The notes under the pieces are model-generated. The model was given only the letters and a program-made list of their open reading frames with translations, was not told where the DNA came from and did no database searches. A stretch of DNA of 23,993 nt from Oligoflexia bacterium (GTDB lineage: Bacteria > Bdellovibrionota > UBA1018 > CAIMNF01), in the NCBI GenBank assembly GCA_903858975.1, contig CAIOKW010000254.1, forward strand, positions 1 through 23,993, in the 5' to 3' direction. Positions 1-6,278 of the stretch are shown piece by piece. Made by a program: the position numbers and the translations under genes. The first letter of the stretch is position 1. Every line of letters starts with the position of its first letter.

Positions 1-264
1 ATAAGACTCTTGGAGAAAATAAACGTCGCCAATGCGAAGCTGAGCAAGGGCCCCGTAATTGGAATATGAAAACTTATTCTTCACAATTCTAAGCTTATCC
101 AAAGCGAGGAGGTATCGGTCATTCTTGATGTCTTGATCTGCGTCCTCGTACATTTCTTTTGGATCGGATTCATTAATGGTCTTACTCGCGCAGCCTGCGA
201 AAAGATGCAAACAAGCGAAGGCAGCCAGCAGAGACAGAGCTGAAGAATTTAAATGGTGTTTCAT
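1..264 (-). CDS. BamD-like outer-membrane lipoprotein (N-terminal 88 residues, cut by window edge)
   Basis: The frame is open from the ATG at 264 to base 1, so only the N-terminus is present. It begins with a lipoprotein signal peptide: hydrophobic residues about 8-24 and a lipobox-like LFAGC ending at Cys25. The phenylalanine at -3 is slightly atypical. A tetratricopeptide-like stretch follows (about residues 36-88) with the pattern MYEDADQDIKNDRYLLAL and then AQLRIGDVYF. This resembles the first TPR of BamD/YfiO, the lipoprotein of the outer-membrane beta-barrel assembly machine. A strong Shine-Dalgarno (AGGAGA) lies 4-9 bases before the ATG and overlaps the stop of the upstream BatE-like gene, with a 9-base gap. 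The two are probably co-transcribed and translationally coupled. It could instead be another TPR lipoprotein of the same superfamily, because the rest of the protein is outside the window. Confidence 0.7.
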   Translation of the reverse strand, partial: MKHHLNSSALSLLAAFACLHLFAGCASKTINESDPKEMYEDADQDIKNDRYLLALDKLRIVKNKFSYSNYGALAQLRIGDVYFLQESY

Positions 265-273
265 GAGGATCTC

Positions 274-1002
274 CTATAGCGGCAATAGGCTTGAGAGCGG
301 GAGCCATGCGGTTTGATTGTTTTTATATCGCACTTTTTGCCAAAGTTCATTTTCATTCACATTAGCCGGTGAGCCAATTACGCGAACTTTAATTCCAGCC
401 TCAATAGAGCTAATTTCTGGATAATTCATTCCAGGGCCGCTGCGGAGGAGTTCTTTTGAAATCAATACAGCGGGGGGGTTAGAACTCCCCGTTCGGTAGA
501 TTCCATAGAAAGCAAACATCAAGACAAGGGCGAGCACGCCGAACCATCCGGAGGGTTTAAGAAAGGTTTTGGTGATATTTCGAGTTTTCAAATAAGCACG
601 AATCCAAAGGAGAGACACAATCAATGTGATCAGGCCAATCACGCCTAAAATCTCATCCCCTTGGATGCGATCAGAAAATTGTTCCAGCTGATTAGATGCG
701 CTATCGATGACCGACTCGCTCCCTGATTTGATTAAGTGCTGATGCAGGGATTCTCGGGCAAACTTGAGGCTACTTAAGATCTCAGGATCATGGGGCTTCT
801 CGCGGTTCGCTTTTTCAAGGTAGGCCGCGGCGAGGCCGGGCTGGTCCATCTTCCCATAAAGCACTCCGAGATTATAAAAATACGTTGCGTCGTAGGTAGG
901 GTTTTGTTTTAACGCATCCACCGCGTCCTTGAACTTCCCGGCGGTTACGAGTTGGTTTACGTCACTCATTGAGCTTAAATGTAACGATGCTTCCTCTTTC
1001 AT
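274..1002 (-). CDS. BatE-like TPR / SH3-domain membrane protein
   Basis: The chosen start encodes a protein of about 242 residues. It has an N-terminal TPR-like helical region (VTAGKFKDAVDAL, YFYNLGVLYGK, AAAYLEKANREKP), a transmembrane segment (EILGVIGLITLIVSLLWI), a second one (WFGVLALVLMFAFYGIY), and a C-terminal bacterial SH3-type domain (from about VLISKELLRSGPG, ending WLPLSSLLPL). TPR, two membrane helices, then SH3 is the layout of BatE from Bacteroides aerotolerance operons. The role, inferred from that family, is as an accessory of the MoxR/VWA Bat complex in the inner membrane. An in-frame start at 1068 would overlap the divergent gene, so I prefer the ATG at 1002; the ATG at 969 is another possibility. 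None has a good Shine-Dalgarno. The other bat genes of this window lie about 10 kb away. Confidence 0.72.
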   Translation of the reverse strand: MKEEASLHLSSMSDVNQLVTAGKFKDAVDALKQNPTYDATYFYNLGVLYGKMDQPGLAAAYLEKANREKPHDPEILSSLKFARESLHQHLIKSGSESVIDSASNQLEQFSDRIQGDEILGVIGLITLIVSLLWIRAYLKTRNITKTFLKPSGWFGVLALVLMFAFYGIYRTGSSNPPAVLISKELLRSGPGMNYPEISSIEAGIKVRVIGSPANVNENELWQKVRYKNNQTAWLPLSSLLPL

Positions 1003-1038
1003 TGCAACAAAAATAAGTATTTGATATTCAAAAACAAG

Positions 1039-2484
1039 ATGTTGAGTTTCCAAAAATTTAAAGAGCATGCAAAGAGAATTTTGAGTATTTCGTCACACGC
1101 TGAATCAGGCAATGAGGAGGTCGCGCGCTACCTCCAATCGATGATGCATGATTATGGTTTTAAGACCCAGCTCCAGCCCGTCAATCACTCGGTTGACCGG
1201 CTCTCAAAGCGGCAGTGCAATTTAATAGGATTTACTTCTGATAACCTGGTCGATCGGAGCTCTCGCCGAGGAGTTCTTTTTATCAACCCATTGGATGTGA
1301 CCACTGGAAATCTACCGCACCTTTGGACGGTCACTCAAGGAAACCCACAGGCCCCAGTCCTGACGGAAGAGGGAATTGTGGGCGCCGGAGCCGTTCAGGG
1401 GAAACTTGATTTTCTCTGCCGCGTCTTTGCGGCGGTAGACCTAGTAGACAAACGACACAAGAGCCCACTTTATTTAGTCGGAACTTGCGCCTCTCATTTT
1501 GGGATGATGGGATCTCGTTTCTTGATCGAGTCTCTCGCGGTTAATCCAAAAGAAGTTTACTCGTTTGCACCGACAGGCCTGCGTACTGCAAAGCAAGCGC
1601 CAGGGCAGTTTTCTTTCACCGTAGATCTCGAGGCATCGCTAAAAGAGAGAGACTCGCGAGGCTACAATCGAGCGATCGACATAACGGCTTTTGGACTGAG
1701 TGTAGATTTCTCAAATCCAGAAAATGCGATCAATGCCTTTGATCTTCTCATGGATCTCCTTCTTGAGGCAGCAGAACAAGGCTTTGACTTTCAATGGTCG
1801 GCACTTGAAACCAAAGGGGCATCGGGAACTAATCCTGATATAGCGCGCGCACAAATTTCTTTAACCGCATTTCAATTTGAAGATTTCAAACAGTTTCTCA
1901 GAAACAAAATTGGACATGAAGATCAGGCCCGTTTTTTCAGGGTTGAGTTTATGGGAATCTCAGAGGGTGGCACACGCTTTATTCCAGGTGAAATGATTGA
2001 AGTCATTCTAGAGCTTGATTACGAGTGGAAAAATTTTATTAAAGGATTAAATCGTGATCAAAATCCCAATTTTAATCCGACCATCAGTATCGGTTCGCTT
2101 ACCCGAGTTTATGCGAAAACTAGCGGAAAGTTAGCGGCAACTTTTGAGCTCAGATTCTTGCCGAACCATGCCTCAAGTGAAATCGAAGAGCTTTGGAAAG
2201 CGATTCTAAAACGGGTTTCTGAAAAATATACCAACTTCCACTTTAACCTCTTGAGAGACTATTTAGTGCAAGGAGTACAGGTAGAAGAGGCGCGATCTGC
2301 TATGAACTCTAACTATCTGAGCGATGCGGGTTGGTTTCATAAGAGCAAATTCCCGGTAACTATTCTAGGGGCGGGGTCGGCCCAGAATTTAGCGAAAGCT
2401 CCTAATGAAGGAATTGCGTGGGCTGAGCTTGAGCGGGCGATTGAGGTTTATAGAGAATTAATGACTACTGCGAGTCGTGGGTAA
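1039..2484 (+). CDS. M20-peptidase-fold protein lacking all metal ligands (probable pseudoenzyme)
   Basis: The 481-residue product aligns by eye along its length with M20 deacylases such as ArgE/DapE. The helix near residues 10-40, a GVLFINPLDV strand, a GAGAVQGK segment, a LVGTCASH segment and a C-terminal AKAPNEG segment match the usual GHxD, GxxDMKG, xADEE and AHxPDE motifs. In every one the metal-binding or catalytic residue is changed (numbering from this ATG): His to Pro84, Asp to Gln119, Glu-Glu to Ser152-His153, the Glu of GEPT to Ala177, and the C-terminal His to Lys453. The protein therefore probably keeps the fold but cannot bind the usual two zinc ions. TTG at 1021 is an alternative start, and neither start has a clear Shine-Dalgarno. 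The ALDH-like gene follows after 21 bases and is probably in the same operon. Function is unknown; a binding, regulatory or structural role is only inferred. Confidence 0.75.
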   Translation: MLSFQKFKEHAKRILSISSHAESGNEEVARYLQSMMHDYGFKTQLQPVNHSVDRLSKRQCNLIGFTSDNLVDRSSRRGVLFINPLDVTTGNLPHLWTVTQGNPQAPVLTEEGIVGAGAVQGKLDFLCRVFAAVDLVDKRHKSPLYLVGTCASHFGMMGSRFLIESLAVNPKEVYSFAPTGLRTAKQAPGQFSFTVDLEASLKERDSRGYNRAIDITAFGLSVDFSNPENAINAFDLLMDLLLEAAEQGFDFQWSALETKGASGTNPDIARAQISLTAFQFEDFKQFLRNKIGHEDQARFFRVEFMGISEGGTRFIPGEMIEVILELDYEWKNFIKGLNRDQNPNFNPTISIGSLTRVYAKTSGKLAATFELRFLPNHASSEIEELWKAILKRVSEKYTNFHFNLLRDYLVQGVQVEEARSAMNSNYLSDAGWFHKSKFPVTILGAGSAQNLAKAPNEGIAWAELERAIEVYRELMTTASRG

Positions 2485-2505
2485 CCCCCAAAGGTCCAAG
2501 AGATC

Positions 2506-3897
2506 ATGAAAACTAGCCTGACAAATAACCTCTCCAGTTCGAGCGAAAAAATGAGTGGCGAGTGGCGAGTGTTGAATCCGGCTCAGTCGGATCAAGTGAT
2601 CGGAACCTGTGGCTTCCGGTACTCGGATGTCGATGCGATCGTATCACTTTCGAGCGCATCAGTTCTCGCCTTGTCTCTGCTTTCAGCCAAACAACGATGG
2701 TCGCTTCTAAAGCAGGCGCGTGAAATCCTCATTCAGCACCAAGAAGAATTCATTCAGTTAGCAATGTTGGAATTGGGTCGAACCCGAGAAGATTTATCTC
2801 AGGAATGGTCTCAGATTGAGCGCTATCTTGGGGCATTTTTTCGGGATGAATCAATTCATCTCACGGGTGAGGCAAGGGGGGTGACTGCCATCATCGGCTC
2901 TTATGTTTGGCCCCTGTTCTACTCCCTGCAATTCGTTTTTTCTAATTTTCTAGTTGGAAATGCCGTGATCCTGAAGCCCTCTGAGAAATCAACTCTTACG
3001 GTTCACCGAGTGTTTGAGGTGTTGAGGGCTGAGTTGAAAGAGCTATCAGCAGTACAGGTGCTTGTAGGGGACCGTGAAATCGGTCGAAGGCTTGCCTGTC
3101 ATGAGGGTGTCTCGACGGTGATATTTCAAGGCTCTTTTGAGGTTGGAATGAGGGTTCGTCAAGACACGATGTCGCAGCCAGCTAAAGAGGTTCTTCTGTT
3201 TCTGGGGGCTAAAAATCCAGCTGTCGTATTCGATGGTGCTGACTCCGCTTGTGTGAAGGAAATCTTAAGGGATGCCTTTCAGGGCACAGGCCAAGACTGC
3301 CAAAGCGTATCCATTGTGTTGGTGGAAAAGAGCCGGCTGGATTCCTTCCTGATCGAGCTTCATGAGGCGGCGAAGAGCTTTAAGATTGGAAGCCCTGAAT
3401 CGGGTGCGTGGATGGGCCCGCTGATTGATGGAGCGATGCTAGATCGCTACCTAAAATTTATTGGAATTTCAGAACGAGAAGGTGCGGAGATTCTCATGAG
3501 GGGCAAGCTACTTCCTGCATTGGGGCGCGGCCATTTTGTAACCCCTACCCTTGCGGTATTTCGATCGCTAAGCCCTGAGCAAATGCGAAAGAGTGTGAGC
3601 CTACAAACCGAAATTCTATCCCCACACCTCAGTGTGATTTCATTTCAAGGAATTGATGAACTTAAGGCAATCATGGAGAAGATGAGTCACGGGTCTCTGT
3701 GCACGCTATGGGGTGAGGGAAATCAAATGCGTGAACTTGCTCGTGACATACCTTTTTCGAAGGTGGTTGTGAATGGGAGCTCACTTCAATTTGACCCTTG
3801 GGTCTCTACGCACTCTAGAAAAAGAAGTGGAAATCACGGCCTACTCGGAGTGGGGCTCTTGGCTCAACTCACTCGAAAAAGAGTAATTCAAGGCTAA
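2506..3897 (+). CDS. Aldehyde dehydrogenase family protein, AstD-like, with altered active site
   Basis: The 463-residue product has the ALDH superfamily layout: a LVGNAVILKPSE NAD-binding stretch (Lys157), an FQGSFEVG Rossmann motif (208-214), GTGQDC with the nucleophile Cys265, TEILSP replacing the usual EEIFGP (Glu369 kept), and a C-terminal SGNHG (441-445). SGNH resembles the end of succinylglutamate semialdehyde dehydrogenases (AstD), the best guess at lineage. Two catalytic residues look replaced. The oxyanion-hole Asn of the usual Y/W-N-F-P motif is Val134 in SYVWP. The general-base Glu of ELGGNNP is Phe232 in LFLGAKNP. Activity as an ordinary NAD-dependent dehydrogenase is therefore doubtful, although thioester chemistry at Cys265 could remain. 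It lies 21 bases after the M20-like pseudoenzyme gene and is convergent with the cold-shock gene. A weak AAGAG precedes the ATG. Confidence 0.8.
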   Translation: MKTSLTNNLSSSSEKMSGEWRVLNPAQSDQVIGTCGFRYSDVDAIVSLSSASVLALSLLSAKQRWSLLKQAREILIQHQEEFIQLAMLELGRTREDLSQEWSQIERYLGAFFRDESIHLTGEARGVTAIIGSYVWPLFYSLQFVFSNFLVGNAVILKPSEKSTLTVHRVFEVLRAELKELSAVQVLVGDREIGRRLACHEGVSTVIFQGSFEVGMRVRQDTMSQPAKEVLLFLGAKNPAVVFDGADSACVKEILRDAFQGTGQDCQSVSIVLVEKSRLDSFLIELHEAAKSFKIGSPESGAWMGPLIDGAMLDRYLKFIGISEREGAEILMRGKLLPALGRGHFVTPTLAVFRSLSPEQMRKSVSLQTEILSPHLSVISFQGIDELKAIMEKMSHGSLCTLWGEGNQMRELARDIPFSKVVVNGSSLQFDPWVSTHSRKRSGNHGLLGVGLLAQLTRKRVIQG

Positions 3898-3937
3898 AAA
3901 AAGCAAAAAAAAAACCCGCCGGAATCAACCGGCGGGT
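3898..3937 (-). terminator. Intrinsic terminator of the cold-shock gene
   Basis: A perfect 9-bp stem pairs 3914-3922 (ACCCGCCGG) with 3929-3937 (CCGGCGGGT) around a six-base loop. Read on the minus strand, it is followed by a run of about nine T residues (plus-strand A run 3905-3913) and further T-rich sequence. It sits 24 bases beyond the cold-shock stop codon. On the plus strand the same hairpin is followed only by CTTAATA, so it should be at best a weak terminator for the ALDH-like gene. Confidence 0.9.
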
Positions 3938-3960
3938 CTTAATACCAAAGATGTAATCTC

Positions 3961-4179
3961 TTAGTTGTCGTGCTTGGTAACGTTGTAAGCTTGTGGTCCT
4001 TTAGGGCCAGTTACGAGTTCGAATTGAACTTCTTGTCCTTCAGAGAGGGTTTTGAAACCGTCGCCTTGAATCGCGCTGTAATGTACGAAAATATCCCCAT
4101 TCAACGATTCAGTTTGTACGAAACCGAAACCTTTTGCGTCGTTGAACCATTTTACTGTGCCTTTAACTTGAGTTGCCAT
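3961..4179 (-). CDS. Cold-shock domain protein (CspA family)
   Basis: This is a 72-residue single cold-shock domain, the normal CspA-family length. It contains the RNA-binding motifs RNP1 (KGFGFVQ, about residues 16-22) and RNP2 (DIFVHY, about 29-34), the N-terminal KGTVKWFN strand, and the conserved GPKGPQAYNV end. Such proteins bind single-stranded RNA and DNA and act as RNA chaperones in the cytoplasm. The start MATQ is chosen because AAAGGGGA lies just upstream at good spacing; a longer frame upstream lacks this support. The gene is monocistronic, with its own terminator at 3898-3937 and a putative promoter at 4232-4260. Its leader of about 46 bases begins with an imperfect dyad. Which member of the Csp family it is, and whether it is cold-induced, cannot be read from the sequence. 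Confidence 0.96.
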   Translation of the reverse strand: MATQVKGTVKWFNDAKGFGFVQTESLNGDIFVHYSAIQGDGFKTLSEGQEVQFELVTGPKGPQAYNVTKHDN

Positions 4180-4200
4180 GTAATCCCCTTTCACAACTGA

Positions 4201-4225
4201 TGTATGCAACAAGATGTTGTATGTA
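4201..4225. promoter_or_regulatory. Imperfect dyad in the cold-shock gene leader
   Basis: ATGCAACA (4204-4211) and TGTTGTAT (4215-4222) form an inverted repeat with one mismatch around a three-base centre. If the predicted promoter is right, this is the very 5' end of the mRNA. It could form a small 5' hairpin or be a protein-binding site. Structured leaders are known for cspA genes elsewhere, but this one is short and its function is only a guess. Confidence 0.3.
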
Positions 4226-4231
4226 TTAATA

Positions 4232-4260
4232 GGATTAGCGGTATCTCAATGATACGTCAA
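4232..4260 (-). promoter_or_regulatory. Putative sigma70 promoter of the cold-shock gene
   Basis: On the minus strand TTGACG (4260-4255), a 17-base spacer and TAATCC (4237-4232) precede the cold-shock gene, predicting a start near 4225 and a leader of about 46 bases. The -35 is strong and the -10 is weak. It directly follows the terminator of the upstream gene. The spacing and both boxes resemble those before the ribbon-helix-helix gene at 5941-5969. Confidence 0.4.
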
Positions 4261-4262
4261 AT

Positions 4263-4294
4263 AAAAAAAGCAGAGTATTTTACTACTCTGCTTT
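4263..4294 (-). terminator. Intrinsic terminator of the secreted Gly/Tyr/Asn-tail protein gene
   Basis: A perfect 11-bp inverted repeat (4267-4277 and 4284-4294, AAAGCAGAGTA and its complement) surrounds a six-base loop. On the minus strand it runs into a T run (plus-strand A run 4263-4269). It lies 25 bases past the stop of the 4320-5804 gene and separates it cleanly from the cold-shock gene. Confidence 0.88.
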
Positions 4295-4319
4295 CTTCAT
4301 TTTGATTTTTTAATTCAGA

Positions 4320-5804
4320 CTATCCTGGAAAACGGGGTTGGTAGCCGAAGGATCCGTTTGAACCATAGTTTCCGTTTAGTGGAATCGCTACAGCATTATT
4401 TGGATAGTTCCCATTTGCAGGCTTTTGAGTATTTCCGAAGTAACCGTAAGCGCTTTGTGAGCCGTAACCACTGTAAGGACCCGTGTTTCCGTATGAAGTG
4501 CTATTCGGTTGAGCTTGGGTCATGCGCTGAGCGCTCATAAAGCGTTGAGCAAGCATGTTGAGTTGGTTGAGGGAGTTCGAATAGGCCTGTTTTGCAGAAT
4601 TGCAACGTTCGAATTGTCTCTCGTTGAACACGAAGCTGCAGGCTCTGCGAACTTCATTTGAAAGAGCATTCATTTCTAGTCCGCCAGCATTCAGGGCAGC
4701 GCGAACTTCACTGCTTGCAGGGTTAATAGAAGAGATGAACTCGAGTCGTGCAGATCCACCCATTTCGTAGGTCTTAGAGATGCGGGCCGCTTCAGCTCGA
4801 CTGTCTTTATCCATGCCGGGAAGTTTAGAGATCTCTGAGTAAGTCTTTGCGATAAAGTCAGCGTGATTACTTTCAGAGGAGCAAACACCGCTTGATTTAT
4901 AGAAAGTGCGGGCTGCTTGTTTTTGGTCACAATTAGTGCGGGACTGAAGGGCGAGGGATTGGTTTCGCTCTAAAAGTTGGTCCATATTTTTAGCGATTGC
5001 ACCCATGATTCTGCCTTTTTCAGACGATTCCAAGTTTAAATGATCCGCAGCTTTCGCGTAGTCACTTAGATCTTTAAGAAGTCCTTCTAGGTCGTGCAGG
5101 CTTTTCGCTTCGTTGATGGCAATATTCGTTTCATTCAGGGCTGCGTCGATCAGGGACTTCATGAGAGGTTGTACCCATGGAAAATCCAGTGATGCCAGTT
5201 GTTCAAGTCGTCGCTTTACAGATTTGGCATCTCCATTACAGTTTTTGCAGGTCTTGTCTTCAAGCTGTTGCTTCAGTCTTCGGTAACTCAATGATTGTGC
5301 CGCATCTTTTAAAAGTACGATCTCATTCTTGTCATTCAAGATACCTGCTGTGGCAACTTCGTCCTTATCTAAAATTGACTTGCTCAATTCAGTGCGAAGA
5401 GAGAGATCCATTTTATCGGTAGAATCTTTATTCTTTGCTTGGCATTCAGCCAAATCTTTATAGCTTGTTCCGCCGCTAAAGAGCACGCGAAGGCCCACTT
5501 TTGAAGCATGAAGATCTAAGTCTGACTCCGCTTCCAATCCCGCATCGCTCGATGATGGAGCCTGCTTTTTAATATCTTTAATGCTGAGGAGTTCTCCACA
5601 GGGGCGTGCAATCAGGCCGGTCACTTGAATGTCGCCAGCGTTAAATGAAAGGCCCAATCCATTCTTTTCAAACTCGGAGAACCCAAGCTCTTGAGCACCC
5701 GACGATGGAGCAACGGGAGTGGGGTCATTACCTGCTGCGAATCCCAGGGTTGGTAATGCGGTCAGGGCTAAGGCTAAAAGACTCTTATTTAGTAAACGAT
5801 TCAT
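4320..5804 (-). CDS. Secreted protein of unknown function with a Gly/Tyr/Asn-rich tail
   Basis: I do not recognise the family of this 494-residue protein. It begins with a clear Sec signal peptide (MNRLLNKSLLALALTALPTLGFA, cleavage probably after Ala23 or Ala24). The mature part has a beta-rich N-terminal region to about residue 170, a CKNC pair (Cys186, Cys189), then largely helical, charged sequence to about 425. The last 67 residues (428-494) are low-complexity, rich in Gly, Tyr, Asn, Ser and Gln, with recurring YG and GNY units. Several cysteines suggest disulfides in the periplasm or outside the cell. AGAGGAT lies just upstream of the ATG. The gene is monocistronic, with its own terminator at 4263-4294. 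The tail could be an unstructured linker or a surface-interacting segment; nothing in the sequence decides this. Confidence 0.85.
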   Translation of the reverse strand: MNRLLNKSLLALALTALPTLGFAAGNDPTPVAPSSGAQELGFSEFEKNGLGLSFNAGDIQVTGLIARPCGELLSIKDIKKQAPSSSDAGLEAESDLDLHASKVGLRVLFSGGTSYKDLAECQAKNKDSTDKMDLSLRTELSKSILDKDEVATAGILNDKNEIVLLKDAAQSLSYRRLKQQLEDKTCKNCNGDAKSVKRRLEQLASLDFPWVQPLMKSLIDAALNETNIAINEAKSLHDLEGLLKDLSDYAKAADHLNLESSEKGRIMGAIAKNMDQLLERNQSLALQSRTNCDQKQAARTFYKSSGVCSSESNHADFIAKTYSEISKLPGMDKDSRAEAARISKTYEMGGSARLEFISSINPASSEVRAALNAGGLEMNALSNEVRRACSFVFNERQFERCNSAKQAYSNSLNQLNMLAQRFMSAQRMTQAQPNSTSYGNTGPYSGYGSQSAYGYFGNTQKPANGNYPNNAVAIPLNGNYGSNGSFGYQPRFPG

Positions 5805-5888
5805 ATCTATCCTCTTTTCTCTCTACCTAGGTATAAGCAAGAGCGGGGCCAGCGCTAAAGCCCTTATAAAGCAGTAAGCGGCCAAGAT

Positions 5889-5947
5889 TTGATCAATGAA
5901 GAAGCGGGGTGTCTAGACTCTGGTCAATCAATGAAACTCGTTGACCA
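5889..5947. promoter_or_regulatory. Cluster of dyads upstream of the ribbon-helix-helix gene (possible operator)
   Basis: Several inverted repeats lie close together: TTGATCAA (5889-5896), GTCTAGAC (5911-5918), and TGGTCAA (5921-5927) paired with TTGACCA (5941-5947) across 13 bases. TCAATGAA occurs twice (5893-5900 and 5928-5935), 35 bases apart. The last dyad covers the predicted -35 box of the downstream gene. Ribbon-helix-helix proteins commonly bind such repeats and repress their own genes, so an operator is a reasonable inference. Confidence 0.4.
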
Positions 5948-5969
5948 CACTATTAAATGCCCGTAATCT
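5941..5969 (+). promoter_or_regulatory. Putative promoter of the ribbon-helix-helix gene
   Basis: TTGACC (5941-5946), a 17-base spacer and TAATCT (5964-5969) precede the ATG at 5979 by only nine bases. Transcription would begin about two or three bases before the ATG, giving a nearly leaderless mRNA. This agrees with the lack of a good Shine-Dalgarno there. The -10 matches the consensus poorly. Confidence 0.4.
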
Positions 5970-5978
5970 GAGCCAGTT

Positions 5979-6161
5979 ATGAAAGAAGATTACGCACTCA
6001 AAGGTCCTACAGTTCAGCTCAATGTTCAGCTTGAAAAAGAAGTTTCAGAAACCCTGAAGCAAATGGTTGAGTACACAAAGCTGGGTGAGTCTGAAATGAT
6101 CAACACCGCAGTGAAGCGTTTCATCGCGGTCCATTCTGATTATTTACCTCGAAAAAAATAG
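5979..6161 (+). CDS. Small ribbon-helix-helix (Arc/MetJ/CopG-type) DNA-binding protein
   Basis: The 60-residue protein has the ribbon-helix-helix pattern. A beta strand with alternating hydrophobic residues (VQLNVQLEKEV, about 12-22) is followed by helix A (SETLKQMVEYTKL, 23-35), a turn (GESE), and helix B (MINTAVKRFIAVHSDYL, 40-56). In this fold a dimer inserts the paired strands into the DNA major groove; the outward residues here would be Gln13, Asn15 and Gln17. Dyads upstream, one over the likely -35 box, suggest autoregulation. No toxin-like gene follows directly: the next gene, 117 bases on, encodes a secreted protein. An antitoxin role is therefore not supported. The length is typical for the fold, and no specific regulator can be named. 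Confidence 0.72.
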   Translation: MKEDYALKGPTVQLNVQLEKEVSETLKQMVEYTKLGESEMINTAVKRFIAVHSDYLPRKK

Positions 6162-6253
6162 TCATTAAAAGGGGTTGAGCCCTTCGGAATTCTTATTTCG
6201 ATTTATTACATAAAATTTATATACAAACAAAAGAAAGCTTGTTAACCTTCCGT

Positions 6254-6275
6254 CGCGCCAAAAACGCGCGGAGGA
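6254..6275 (+). promoter_or_regulatory. Strong ribosome-binding site next to a small GC-rich hairpin
   Basis: GGAGGA (6270-6275) lies three bases before the ATG at 6279 and is the best Shine-Dalgarno in the middle of the window. Immediately before it, CGCGC (6254-6258) can pair with GCGCG (6266-6270) around a seven-base loop, so the hairpin touches the first base of the Shine-Dalgarno. It could modulate access of the ribosome, though five base pairs is short. Confidence 0.35.
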
Positions 6276-6278
6276 ATC

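Noticed and set aside
1039..3897. An active arginine succinyltransferase (ast) operon
   Set aside because: Only AstD-like and M20-like folds are present, both lack key active-site residues, and no astA, astB or astC gene is adjacent.
3970..4200. Open frame on the plus strand across the cold-shock gene
   Set aside because: It lies antisense to a certain gene, has no Shine-Dalgarno and a composition unlike a real protein.
6166..6190. Possible terminator after the ribbon-helix-helix gene (AAGGGG...CCCTT)
   Set aside because: The stem is only about five base pairs and no T run follows.
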